The notes beneath the pieces were generated by a model. The model saw only the letters and a program-made list of their open reading frames with translations. It did no database searches and was not told the DNA's origin. 64,000 bases of DNA from JAAELZ01 sp047639475 (GTDB taxonomy: Bacteria > Pseudomonadota > Gammaproteobacteria > Arenicellales > Poriferihabitantaceae), in assembly GCA_047639475.1 (NCBI GenBank), contig JBLIOD010000008.1, positions 1 through 64,000 on the forward strand, given 5' to 3'. Of this stretch, positions 53,914-63,019 are shown in pieces. Both the position numbers and the translations under genes were made by a program. Positions within the stretch are counted from its first letter, which is position 1; every line of letters begins with the position of its first letter.

Positions 53914-54032
53914 GGGTTTGAAGTGGGAAGGCGGTTGCGCGGATTGTACTCCTTATCTCAGTGGCGCTAAAACAATAGAGTGACGCGAGGTGTATTTTAA
54001 ACGAAGAAATCGAAGATAAAGTTGAACAGTAA

Positions 54033-56185
54033 CTAACTATACAAAGGGAAACGCATCACTATTTTGGTGCCGACATCGACTTCAGAGTCAATTTGAATGC
54101 TTGCACCGCTTCTTTTGATGAAACCATAAACCATGCTCAAGCCTAGGCCCGATCCCATTCCCACACCTTTGGTGGTATAAAACGGCTCGAATACGCGAGT
54201 GAGATGCTCTTCAGGAATACCTTCGCCATCATCGGAAACGCACACTATCGCATAGTCATCTGCACTTTGGCTGGTGGGGGAGGAGTTGAGTGGGTCCTTG
54301 CCCAAATGGGTGCTAATCGTGATGGTGCCGTTCTCTCTAATGGCATCTCTGCTATTGAAAATCAAATTGAGTAAGGCATCGTGGAACTCGCCCTCACTTA
54401 GATGAGAGCACAGGCTGTCTCCGCTTAGATTAAACGCCATCTCGATATTGGCGCTGGCTTGAATAGAATGTTTAACTAAGTCTTGGAATGAGCTTAGTGA
54501 TTGGTTGATGCAAACTTTGTTGGTGACGGGCTCAGAGTTTCTGGAAAACTGGAGCAAATTATCTATTAAACCAGCGCCGCGTTGATTAGCGAGTTGTGCT
54601 GCATTAATTCGGATTGTATCGTCATCGTCTAAATTAGATGATTGAGCTTGTAACAGCTGCAAGTTCGCATTCACAATCGATAAAACGTTGTTTAAGTCAT
54701 GCGCGATTCCCCCGGCCATATTGCCGATGGCTTCCATTTTTTGACCTTGTTGCAGCTGTTTAGCGGTGTTTCTAATCTCAGTAATATCGCGTAAGGTGAT
54801 GATATACGTCGGTTGGTGGCCATTGATGTCATCGGTTTTTTGTGATGACTCAATTAAATGTTGCGCAGCCTGATCTGAGTGATGTACGGTATATTCCACT
54901 TCAGTGAACTCTTGAAGTCGGCGGGTCGCTAGATAAGCCACGTATCGCTGCTGATGAGATTTTTTAATCACCAGTAAGCGCTGTTCTAAGCAATTTTCGT
55001 GTTCTATAAGTGCTTCGGGTGCTATAGCCCAAATTTGGGAAAATTAATTTGAAGCGCTGAGGAAGCCCCATTGTCAATGTCCCATGTGACAACCCCGAGG
55101 CCCCAACATACTCACCGCTCGATCACTAATTAGCTTGGTTGTCGCAAGGTCGTCATAAGCTCGTTGATTATCATTCGCCATGGCATTAAATGATTCACCC
55201 AAGCTGATCAGTTCTTTAGGGGTTAACGTATTTGGTGCATCCACTCGAGCACTTAGATTGCCAGATTGCATCTTCTTGGCTGCATTGACTACTGAGTTAA
55301 TTGGGTTGATTAAAAAGCCTGACAGAAGCCAAGAGATAAGGCCTGATATCAGCAGGCTCGGGGCGATCAAATCAAGCAACAAATCCTTAACTGAGCTGGC
55401 CTGCTGTTCCAGTTCAGCTAGGGGTTGCGGAACCATTACGCCCCAGCCAGTCTTGGGCACCGAGGTATGGCCGGCGATCATGTCTGCTTTCATTGCTGGG
55501 GAGTAAAAGGTGGTGATGCCGGTTTTTCCCTCCAACATGTCTTGCACAACGCTTAGTTTAGAAAGGTCTTTCATTTCTTGTCGCCAAGCTTCAAATGGGT
55601 GCGCTAATAGCTTGCCAGTATGATCAACAATGGCCGCATGACCGCCTTGACCAAAGCTGATGCTTTTTGCAACGTCAACGATTTGCCTTGGGTCGATCGC
55701 GGCAATGCCGAGCACTTCCTCATATAACCATACTAGATATAGTGTAGGTTTTTTGGTCGGGCCGGATACGACTGATGTAAATCGAGGTTCATCTGTAGTG
55801 GCGGTCTCGAGAAAAAACGCCAATCTCTCTTTAGGAACCACAACAGGGCAGGGGGGGCAGCATTGTCCACTTGGGCAATCACTTTCCCCGTGCTGGGTGA
55901 AATAATGCAAAGGTGATTGATGCTGACCTTGCCCAACAGCTCTGGCGCGCCTAAAACTTTGTTGCCTAAGTAGGCATTTCGAAACAGCATTCGAAAAGTA
56001 ATATCGACACTTTTGTTGTAAGCCGTTAGTGTGCCTCTAACGTTTTTGGCCAGTAGCAAATGGCGGTCGCTCACACCATCCAACTCATTCTGATAGGACT
56101 GCTTATATGTCCAAACACCGAATAGCGCGGTCGGAATCAGAATAGCAAAGGTAAGCAGCAGAAACAGGCTAAGACGTAATGTCAT
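54033..56185 (-). pseudogene. Membrane sensor histidine kinase, broken by frameshifts
   Basis: Assembled from three pieces: a signal-anchor plus start of a periplasmic Cache-type sensor (LSLFLLLTFAILIPTALFGV), the rest of the sensor (DHTGKLLAHPFEAW) with a second helix (LIAPSLLISGLISWLLSGFL) and HAMP, and a PAS-like region, H-box GGIAHDLNNVLSIV and HATPase (DDGEGIPEEHLTRVFEPFYT, GSGLGLSMVYGF). The frame shifts by one within the C7 run at 55851-55857; a pair of compensating shifts lies in the PAS region near 55090 and 55030, where GVVTWDIDNG is in another frame. No response regulator is adjacent. Confidence 0.85.
55851..55857. repeat. Seven-base G/C homopolymer at the kinase frameshift
   Basis: Seven G on the plus strand (C on the coding strand) at the exact point where the sensor-kinase frame breaks. 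One C more would restore the frame, giving a continuous sensor domain. Confidence 0.8.
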
Positions 56186-56350
56186 GCTGTCTTCTCTATA
56201 TTAGAAATGATCATTGTGCTTTTTAAGTATACCCCTTTATACATTAGTAGCAAATTCCACCATAATGAACTGACTAGTGAATGCAAGTAACTTATTGTGA
56301 TGTTGGGTTACGTGACCTAAGCTGTAAGCAATTTAATAAGAGGATTTATC

Positions 56351-56683
56351 ATGCTTCCAATGGGCACCATAGTAACTGCTTGCATGTTTACGGGTTTGAT
56401 CGGCGTAGCCCTGCAAAGCAAAATGCCGAGTGTGGTAGCCAAGTCTATCGGCGGCTTGGTGTTGGCCGCTGGTTTATGGAATGTACTGTGGTACGCAATG
56501 CGGCATATTGGCGAATTTTGGGGAATGGCGGCACTGGCCTCAGGCGCACTCATGGTGGTAACGGGTTTTTACCTGTTAGATGCCAGTCGATTACCCAAAC
56601 TGGTGATGAAGTTAAAGCCGGTTGTTTGGGTGCTGCTAGTGCTTTGTGCAGCAAAGTACGCGCATACCATTGCCAGCTTATAG
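56351..56683 (+). CDS. Small four-helix membrane protein, function unknown
   Basis: 110 residues, nearly all hydrophobic, with four segments (GTIVTACMFTGLIGVAL, SIGGLVLAAGLWNVLWY, EFWGMAALASGALMVVTGFY and PVVWVLLVLCAAKYA). An AGAGGA site ten bases upstream supports the start. Convergent with the DUF547 gene. No family match by eye; a different frame (56281-56733) is also open and is taken as a shadow. Confidence 0.7.
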   Translation: MLPMGTIVTACMFTGLIGVALQSKMPSVVAKSIGGLVLAAGLWNVLWYAMRHIGEFWGMAALASGALMVVTGFYLLDASRLPKLVMKLKPVVWVLLVLCAAKYAHTIASL

Positions 56684-56700
56684 CGAGACTTACGCTGCGA

Positions 56701-57525
56701 TTACTGCGCGTTTATGCCTTTGTCGTAGTCTAGAAAAGACAGTTTGTAATTTAATGGAATGGCCAGCGCTTCTGCACGGTATCGGTTGATATAGCTAATT
56801 AGTCGGCTGTGCTTGCTGCCCGAAGTATTACCTTGGGTCTTCTCATAAGCCAGGAAGTCGCTGTCATACCATTTTAGTATTTTGTTGGCATGGACAGTTT
56901 GCGCTTGGTTATCTAATTGAATATGTTGGTCGCTGCTTAAGAACTCCCGCATCACCGTTTCTAATTGGGTATTTAACTGTTCAGCCGTGTAGGGCTGTTG
57001 AATTAACCGCGGGCAACTCACCGACGCACAGTTGAGGGCGGCGTGAATTCGGGGATCCTGAAACTGGGCTCGTACGACTTTGTCTTCAAGCTTTTTTAGG
57101 TTGGTTTTTTTGCCGCCTAGCTTTATATCCATGCGTACAAAAAAGTTAAGGCCCGAAACAAATCCCTTCCAAACGCTTTCTTTTTCGGGGCCGCGGTCAA
57201 TGACGCCTTTGAATACCATCGCGTTGTAGGCGTTGATATAATAAGCCAATTGGTCGGCTTCAGTGGAAAAGAGTTCCGGGTGACTGGCTGGGCTAGTTGT
57301 CTGAAGTTGCTTAATGTATTGATCAAAACCCGTTCTATCGGCCAATAAGGCATCGTAATTCACGAAACCTTTTTCATCTACGTGTTGTTTTAGCACTTGA
57401 CCCCACAAGGCATCGTCGATGGCTTCTGCTGCCTTGATGGGCAAACTAAGGGTGGTTAACAATATTAGCAGATAGCAAACAAGTCTAACCAGTTGCTTCA
57501 GTGAGGTGAGGTTGCTTGTAGTCAT
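56701..57525 (-). CDS. DUF547-domain secreted protein
   Basis: 274 residues. An N-terminal signal segment (LVCYLLILLTTLSLPIKA) precedes the DUF547 domain with YNAMVFKGVIDRG, IHAALNCASVSCPRL and KWYDSDFLAYEK. The HAALNCAxxSCP motif is diagnostic. The biochemical function of DUF547 is not established. Upstream of the convergent small membrane protein and next to the purine operon. Confidence 0.88.
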   Translation of the reverse strand: MTTSNLTSLKQLVRLVCYLLILLTTLSLPIKAAEAIDDALWGQVLKQHVDEKGFVNYDALLADRTGFDQYIKQLQTTSPASHPELFSTEADQLAYYINAYNAMVFKGVIDRGPEKESVWKGFVSGLNFFVRMDIKLGGKKTNLKKLEDKVVRAQFQDPRIHAALNCASVSCPRLIQQPYTAEQLNTQLETVMREFLSSDQHIQLDNQAQTVHANKILKWYDSDFLAYEKTQGNTSGSKHSRLISYINRYRAEALAIPLNYKLSFLDYDKGINAQ

Positions 57526-57608
57526 GGACAGATCAGATTTATAAACTGCTACTTCAGACGTTTAACGGGTGGATTAGTTCTACCGCTCCGAATATGAGTG
57601 CTTAGTGT

Positions 57609-58922
57609 TCAGCTTTGATCACGCTTATGAAGGCATTCACCCATTACGTGGGTAGCGTATATCGCGCGATCATCTCCCAGAATAATGAGCGCAAACAAGG
57701 TTTCATCTAAAGTGGTAGTGGTTTTTAATCTTCGCTCCATCAACTCCGTAGCGGCAAAGTCTATTACCGCAAAGTCTGCTTCTTTGCCCGTTTCGAAGTT
57801 GCCTATTTTGTCATCGAGATACAAGGCTTTGGCGTTGCCCAAAGTGGCGAGATACATCGAGCGGCCGGGCGATAATTGCTTGCCGTTTAGTTGCTGCACT
57901 TTATACGCTTCGGCCAAGGTTTGAATAAGGCTAAAACTGGTGCCGCCGCCGACATCGGTGGCAATGCTGACGCGAATGCCATCGTCTAGTGCTTGCAAAC
58001 AGTCGAATAAACCGCTGCCTAAAAAGGTGTTTGAGGTGGGGCAAAACGCGATGGAGGAGCCGGTGTTGCTCATACGCTGGCGATCTGTTTTATCAAGATA
58101 AATGCCGTGGGCATATACCGCTCGCTCTCGTAGCAAGCCATAATGATCGTACACATCCAAGTAACTGCGACTCCACGGGAACAGGTTTTTCACCCATTCG
58201 ATTTCTTTCTTATTCTCAGCGACATGGCTGTGTAAATAGGCATCAGGATATTCCTGTGCGAGTTTGGCCACCATCTCAAATTGCGCCTCACTGGAAGTGG
58301 GCGCGAACCGTGGCGTAATGGCGTAATGCAGTCGATCGGTGTGGTGCCATTTCTCGATGAGTGCTGCGCTGTCTTCGTAAGAAGAGGCAGGCGTGTCTAA
58401 CAGGTAATCAGGTGCGTGACGGTCCATCATCACCTTGCCCGCTAACATTCGCATGTTGCGCTTTTTAGCAGCGTTAAAGATGGCATCAACTGATTGCGGA
58501 TGAACCGTGGCCAGCACTAACGCGGTAGTCGTGCCGTTGCGAAGTAATTCAGCTAAGAAAAACTCAGCCACCTCACTAGCGTGTTCCTCATCACCAAACT
58601 GCCCTTCCGTCGGAAAAGTGTAGGTGTTTAACCAATGCAATAAATCTTCGCCATAAGAAGCAATGATGTCGGTTTGAGGGTAATGAACATGGGTATCGAT
58701 CAAGCCAGGGATGATTAACTTGCCAGAGTAATCATCCAGCTGAATGCCAGGGGATAAGCCTGGGAGTAGTTCCTCTGCGCTGCCCAGTTTAGCCACCTTG
58801 CCGTTTTCAACCAGCATGATGCCATCGGCGAAATACTGCTGTGCACTGGCATCGTTATTTTCGCCGGGGTCACGTAAGTAGTGCAGGATGGACGCACGAT
58901 AAGCCTTCGTTGTGCTTGTCAT
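57609..58922 (-). CDS. guaD: Guanine deaminase
   Basis: 437 residues, amidohydrolase superfamily. Converts guanine to xanthine. Zinc site: GLIDTHVHYPQTDII (HxH), HSHVAENKKEIEWVKN, HGIYLDKTDRQ, and Asp in IATDVGGGTSFS. The 9-base motif PGLIDTHVHYPQ is typical of GuaD. It ends the purine operon, starting four bases after uraD. Confidence 0.94.
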   Translation of the reverse strand: MTSTTKAYRASILHYLRDPGENNDASAQQYFADGIMLVENGKVAKLGSAEELLPGLSPGIQLDDYSGKLIIPGLIDTHVHYPQTDIIASYGEDLLHWLNTYTFPTEGQFGDEEHASEVAEFFLAELLRNGTTTALVLATVHPQSVDAIFNAAKKRNMRMLAGKVMMDRHAPDYLLDTPASSYEDSAALIEKWHHTDRLHYAITPRFAPTSSEAQFEMVAKLAQEYPDAYLHSHVAENKKEIEWVKNLFPWSRSYLDVYDHYGLLRERAVYAHGIYLDKTDRQRMSNTGSSIAFCPTSNTFLGSGLFDCLQALDDGIRVSIATDVGGGTSFSLIQTLAEAYKVQQLNGKQLSPGRSMYLATLGNAKALYLDDKIGNFETGKEADFAVIDFAATELMERRLKTTTTLDETLFALIILGDDRAIYATHVMGECLHKRDQS

Positions 58923-58925
58923 GTT

Positions 58926-59498
58926 TTAAGGTTCGCCGCGTTTAAGGCTGTGAAATAGTCCGCTTTGCGCTTTGTCGGCCAGTGCTTCTAAACGAAAGTG
59001 TGCGATCTTATGAATTTCACTGATGGCTCGATCGAACTCAGTTTCATTATCATGTTCTAGGCGTTCTTCAAAGGCTGCCAAAATAAGGTGGCGGTTGCTG
59101 CCTTTAACTGCCATCACAAAGGGAAAACCATACTTTGTTTTGTAGGCATCGTTGTAGCTGACAAAGCGAGAAAATTGTTCAGCGTTGCACTGGCCTATGC
59201 CAGCACCCGCTTGCTCTGAGGTGGATTCTTCAGTCAAGCTGCCAGTTTGTGCCGCGCGCCCAGCCAAGTCGGGGTGGGCAATGATTAAATCGAGTCGAAG
59301 TTGCTTGCTGGCTTCGTTCACTTGCATGGCGAGCAGCTCAGCCATATCTTCAACGGTCTCTTGTCCAGAGATGTTGTCTGATCGCCACGCTGCTCTTGCA
59401 ATCCAAGGGCTGTGTTCATAAATCCCACCAAACTGTTCGATAAAGGATTTTTCGTTGGTCGCAATACCGCTTTTAAAGCGAGGAGAAGGAGGGCTCAT
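58926..59498 (-). CDS. uraD: OHCU decarboxylase (UraD)
   Basis: 190 residues. Decarboxylates 2-oxo-4-hydroxy-4-carboxy-5-ureidoimidazoline to S-allantoin, the last step of urate breakdown. Typical blocks: GGIYEHSPWIARAAW, LIIAHPDLAGRAA, STSEQAGAG and YNDAYKTKYGFPFVMAV. Between puuD (2 bases) and guaD (3 bases) in the operon. Confidence 0.92.
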   Translation of the reverse strand: MSPPSPRFKSGIATNEKSFIEQFGGIYEHSPWIARAAWRSDNISGQETVEDMAELLAMQVNEASKQLRLDLIIAHPDLAGRAAQTGSLTEESTSEQAGAGIGQCNAEQFSRFVSYNDAYKTKYGFPFVMAVKGSNRHLILAAFEERLEHDNETEFDRAISEIHKIAHFRLEALADKAQSGLFHSLKRGEP

Positions 59499-59500
59499 GA

Positions 59501-60706
59501 TTATTTGGGAAGGCTATTAAACCATTGGTCAACTAAGTTGCGCTCATCATCAGTCATTTGCGTTAAGTTGCCAATCGGCATGGCTTTGCTCAACACAGTT
59601 TGGGTGTGAATGAGCGAGGCTTGGCTAGAAATTTGCTCGTCTGTTTCTAGTAACACCCCTTTGGGTGCAGCTGTAAAGCCAGCTTGTGTCGGCGCTGCAG
59701 CATGGCAAGTTGCGCAGCGCTGTACAATAACCGGCTTTACTTGCGTGAATAATTGCTGATGACTTAATGCCTCACCTTGTTGTGCGGTGCTTATCGTGGG
59801 CTTTGGCGCAGCCAGCGCAGCAATAGCGGCGAGTAGGATCGCGGCAATGACTAATGGCAACGGGGTTTGTTTGCCGAAATGGCGTTGCACGAAATAGATT
59901 CGAACAAGTCCGCCGACCATACATATTCCGATCAAGATGAGCCAATTCAAAGAATGTGCGTAAGTCATGGCGTAATGATTGCTGATCATCACGAACAACA
60001 CCGGCAGGGTGAAAAAGGTGTTGTGAACTGAACGCTGCTTCGCGGTTAATCCGTGGATGGGGTCTAGCTCGCCACCGGTTTCAGCGGCTTTTACCAAGGC
60101 CTTTTGGCCAGGGATAATAATGAAAAATACATTGGCCACCATGATGGTGCCAAGCATTGCGCCGAAATGGATATAAGCAGCGCGACCGCTGAATACTTGG
60201 CATAACACATAGGCCATCACGCAAACAAAAATGGCAACGGCGAAGCCCAATGCCTTTTCATTTTGCCCCATTTTAGAGCGACATAAAAAATCATAAACTA
60301 ACCAACCACCTATCAGTGTGGCCATGCCAATGACAATGGCATGGGGTTTGCTAAGCGCCATGACGCTGGCATCTATGGTGTAGATTTCTGCGCCGTACCA
60401 ATACATCAAAGCCAATAAAAATACGCCTGATAACCAAGTGGTGTACGCCTCCCATTTAAACCAATGCAAGGTGGAGGGGATAGTTGGCGGGGCCAGCTTG
60501 TATTTCTGGGCATGATAAAAACCGCCGCCATGCACCGACCAAACTTCACCTGCCACGCCTTGAGCAGTGTCTTCTTCTTTCTTCGGTGGCAATAGGTGGT
60601 TATCCAACCACACAAAGTAAAACGAAGCCCCTATCCATGCCACGCCTGTGATCATGTGAAACCAACGGCCCAGTAAATTAAGCCATTCAATAAAGTAACT
60701 TTCCAT
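59501..60706 (-). CDS. puuD: Urate hydroxylase PuuD (membrane, cytochrome c-fused urate oxidase)
   Basis: About 401 residues. The start is the ATG at 60706, coupled to xdhB as TGATG. The N-terminal ~300 residues are a DUF989 membrane domain with about eight helices (FHMITGVAWIGASFYFVWL, MIVANVFFIIIPGQKAL); the C-terminal cytochrome c has CATCH (QRCATCHAAAP) and Met ligand region. PuuD oxidises urate to 5-hydroxyisourate and passes electrons to the respiratory chain, unlike the oxygen-dependent uricase. Confidence 0.93.
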   Translation of the reverse strand: MESYFIEWLNLLGRWFHMITGVAWIGASFYFVWLDNHLLPPKKEEDTAQGVAGEVWSVHGGGFYHAQKYKLAPPTIPSTLHWFKWEAYTTWLSGVFLLALMYWYGAEIYTIDASVMALSKPHAIVIGMATLIGGWLVYDFLCRSKMGQNEKALGFAVAIFVCVMAYVLCQVFSGRAAYIHFGAMLGTIMVANVFFIIIPGQKALVKAAETGGELDPIHGLTAKQRSVHNTFFTLPVLFVMISNHYAMTYAHSLNWLILIGICMVGGLVRIYFVQRHFGKQTPLPLVIAAILLAAIAALAAPKPTISTAQQGEALSHQQLFTQVKPVIVQRCATCHAAAPTQAGFTAAPKGVLLETDEQISSQASLIHTQTVLSKAMPIGNLTQMTDDERNLVDQWFNSLPK

Positions 60707-63018
60707 CAGAATTTTAAACGGTTGACTGCGTTGAGAATGCGTTCGCAAGTGGCGGGGGCATCTAAAGCGGGGTTTATCTTGTAATCAGCCACGCTGGCGA
60801 TAGCATCACGAATCGCGAAGAACACTGAGAATGCCAACAGTATGGGCGGTTCGCCCACGGCTTTTGATCGCATAATGGTGTTTTCGTGATTAATGTTCTT
60901 GAATAAATGGGTTCTAAAATCTTGTGGACAATCGTTCACCGCAGGAATTTTATAAGTTGAGGGAGCGTGAGTAGTAAGTTTGCCTGCATCATTCCAACAC
61001 AGCTCTTCGGTGGTTAACCAGCCCATGCCTTGAATGAATCCCCCTTCAACTTGTCCAATGTCAATCGCGGGATTAATGGAGTTTCCAGCGTCGTGTAGTA
61101 AGTCACAGCGTAATAATTTCCACTCACCGGTCAAGGTGTCAATCAGCACCTCAGAAACGGAGGCACCGTAGGCAAAGTAATAAAAGGGTCGGCCCTTCAT
61201 TTTGTCTTTATCCCAATGCAAATCAGGCGTTTTATAAAAGCCATCTGACCACAACTGGACGCGATTTTCGTAGGCTTGAACCACCATTTCAGTAAAGCTA
61301 AAGCGTTGCCCTGCGGAGGTGACGTAATCGTTTTCGAACACTACTTCATCTTCAGCGCATTGATATTTTTCCGCGGCAAACTCCGTTATACGCTGCTTAA
61401 TTTGTTGCGCCGCGTTTTGCGCAGCCTTGGCGTTTAAATCCGCACCGGTTGAGGCAGCGGTGGCCGACGTATTGGGTATCTTGTCTGTTTGCGTGGCCGT
61501 GGCTTTAACGTTTGATAAATCCACGCCCAGCTCGTTAGCAACCACTTGCGCAATCTTGGTATTGAGACCTTGGCCCATCTCAGTGCCGCCGTGGTTTACA
61601 AGAATAGAGCCATCTAGATAGATATGAACCAGGGCACCCGCCTGATTAAAGTGGACCACATTAAATGAGATGCCAAATTTAACCGGTGTTAATGCCAAGC
61701 CTTTTTTAAGAATCGAACTGGTTTGGTTGAAGTTAGTGATAGCCTGTCGGCGTTGCGCATATTCGCTGGTGCTTTCAAGTTCAGCGACCAGTTCATGAAT
61801 GACATTGTCTTTAACTTCTTGCTCGTATGGAGTGACATTGCGATCAGTGGTGCCATAAAAATTGAGCTTACGAATATCTAGAGGATCTTTGCCTAACTCG
61901 CGGGCAATGTTGTCGATTATCATCTCAATGGCCAACGCGCCTTGCGGGCCACCGAAGCCTCTAAAAGCGGTGTTTGATTGAGTGTTGGTTTTGCCACAAG
62001 CTGCCGTTATATGCACATCACTTAAGTAATAAGCGTTGTCAAAATGGCATACCGCTCGGGCAGCAACGGGCGGTGATAAATCGGTTGAGAACCCAGCGCG
62101 TAAAGTCATCTCAATGTCTGCGGCAATTATGCGGCCTTCATCGTCATAACCTAAGTCGTATTCATAGTAAACGCAATGGCGTTTACCCGTTACCATCATG
62201 TCGTCGTCACGATCCAGCCTTAGCTTAATAGGGCGATTGAGTTTTTTAGCACACACCGAAGCAATGCAAGCGAAAATAGCGGACTGCGATTCCTTGCCGC
62301 CAAAACCGCCGCCCATGCGGCGAATTTCAACGGTCACTTGGTTGTTTCGTATATCTAAGGCATGCGCCACTAAATGCTGCATCTCACTAGGGTGCTGAGT
62401 TGAGCAGTGTAAGTAAATACTGTTGTCTTCCCTCGGAATGGCGTAACTGATTTGGCCTTCTAGATAAAACTGTTCTTGCCCGCCGACATTGAACGAACCT
62501 TTCATTCGATGTGGTGATTGCGCTAATTTAACTTCTGGCTCTCCTTGCAAGCAGGCCATAGGTTCAATCACATAAGCCTTCTGTGCTTTGGCTTCTTCGG
62601 GAGTGAATATCGCAGCTAAGTCGTCATAGGTGACTTTGCCCAATCTAGCGGCTTTACGCGCGGTATCGTATGTTTTAGCCACCACAGCAAAAATGGGTTG
62701 GCCAATATACTGCACCAAGCCGTCTGCCAAAATGGGGTCGTCATGCAAAATGGGACCGCAGTCGTTAACGCCTTGAATGTCTTCAGCTTGTAATACTGCC
62801 ACCACGTCAGGCAGGGCCAATACTGCGGTGAGATCAATGTGAGTGACCGTGGCGTGCGCTCGCTCGCTTAACCCCAGCGCGCAAAAAAGCGTGCCCGCAA
62901 GCTCTGGAATATCGTCTATATAGGTGGCTTCACCGCTAACGTGCAAATGCGCCGACTCATGTGGCGTTGAACGGCTTAATAAAGTGCTATCAACGTGGGT
63001 TGGAGTCGGCTTATTCAT
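60706..63018 (-). CDS. xdhB: Xanthine dehydrogenase, molybdopterin-binding subunit
   Basis: Start is ATG 63018 (MNKPTPTHVDSTLL); the frame to 63144 is antisense overlap with xdhA. About 770 residues. Moco residues: MGGGFGGKESQSA, GRPIKLRLDRDDD-like CVY block, RGFGGPQGALAIE, and the catalytic Glu near the C-terminus in SKAVGEPPILLAF. Oxidises xanthine and hypoxanthine to urate. Its stop is coupled to puuD. Confidence 0.94.
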   Translation of the reverse strand: MNKPTPTHVDSTLLSRSTPHESAHLHVSGEATYIDDIPELAGTLFCALGLSERAHATVTHIDLTAVLALPDVVAVLQAEDIQGVNDCGPILHDDPILADGLVQYIGQPIFAVVAKTYDTARKAARLGKVTYDDLAAIFTPEEAKAQKAYVIEPMACLQGEPEVKLAQSPHRMKGSFNVGGQEQFYLEGQISYAIPREDNSIYLHCSTQHPSEMQHLVAHALDIRNNQVTVEIRRMGGGFGGKESQSAIFACIASVCAKKLNRPIKLRLDRDDDMMVTGKRHCVYYEYDLGYDDEGRIIAADIEMTLRAGFSTDLSPPVAARAVCHFDNAYYLSDVHITAACGKTNTQSNTAFRGFGGPQGALAIEMIIDNIARELGKDPLDIRKLNFYGTTDRNVTPYEQEVKDNVIHELVAELESTSEYAQRRQAITNFNQTSSILKKGLALTPVKFGISFNVVHFNQAGALVHIYLDGSILVNHGGTEMGQGLNTKIAQVVANELGVDLSNVKATATQTDKIPNTSATAASTGADLNAKAAQNAAQQIKQRITEFAAEKYQCAEDEVVFENDYVTSAGQRFSFTEMVVQAYENRVQLWSDGFYKTPDLHWDKDKMKGRPFYYFAYGASVSEVLIDTLTGEWKLLRCDLLHDAGNSINPAIDIGQVEGGFIQGMGWLTTEELCWNDAGKLTTHAPSTYKIPAVNDCPQDFRTHLFKNINHENTIMRSKAVGEPPILLAFSVFFAIRDAIASVADYKINPALDAPATCERILNAVNRLKF

Positions 63019-63019
63019 A

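Noticed and set aside
56281..56733. 150-residue plus frame
   Set aside because: Overlaps the hydrophobic 110-residue frame, which has a ribosome site and four clear helices; the other is Cys/Arg-rich with no pattern.
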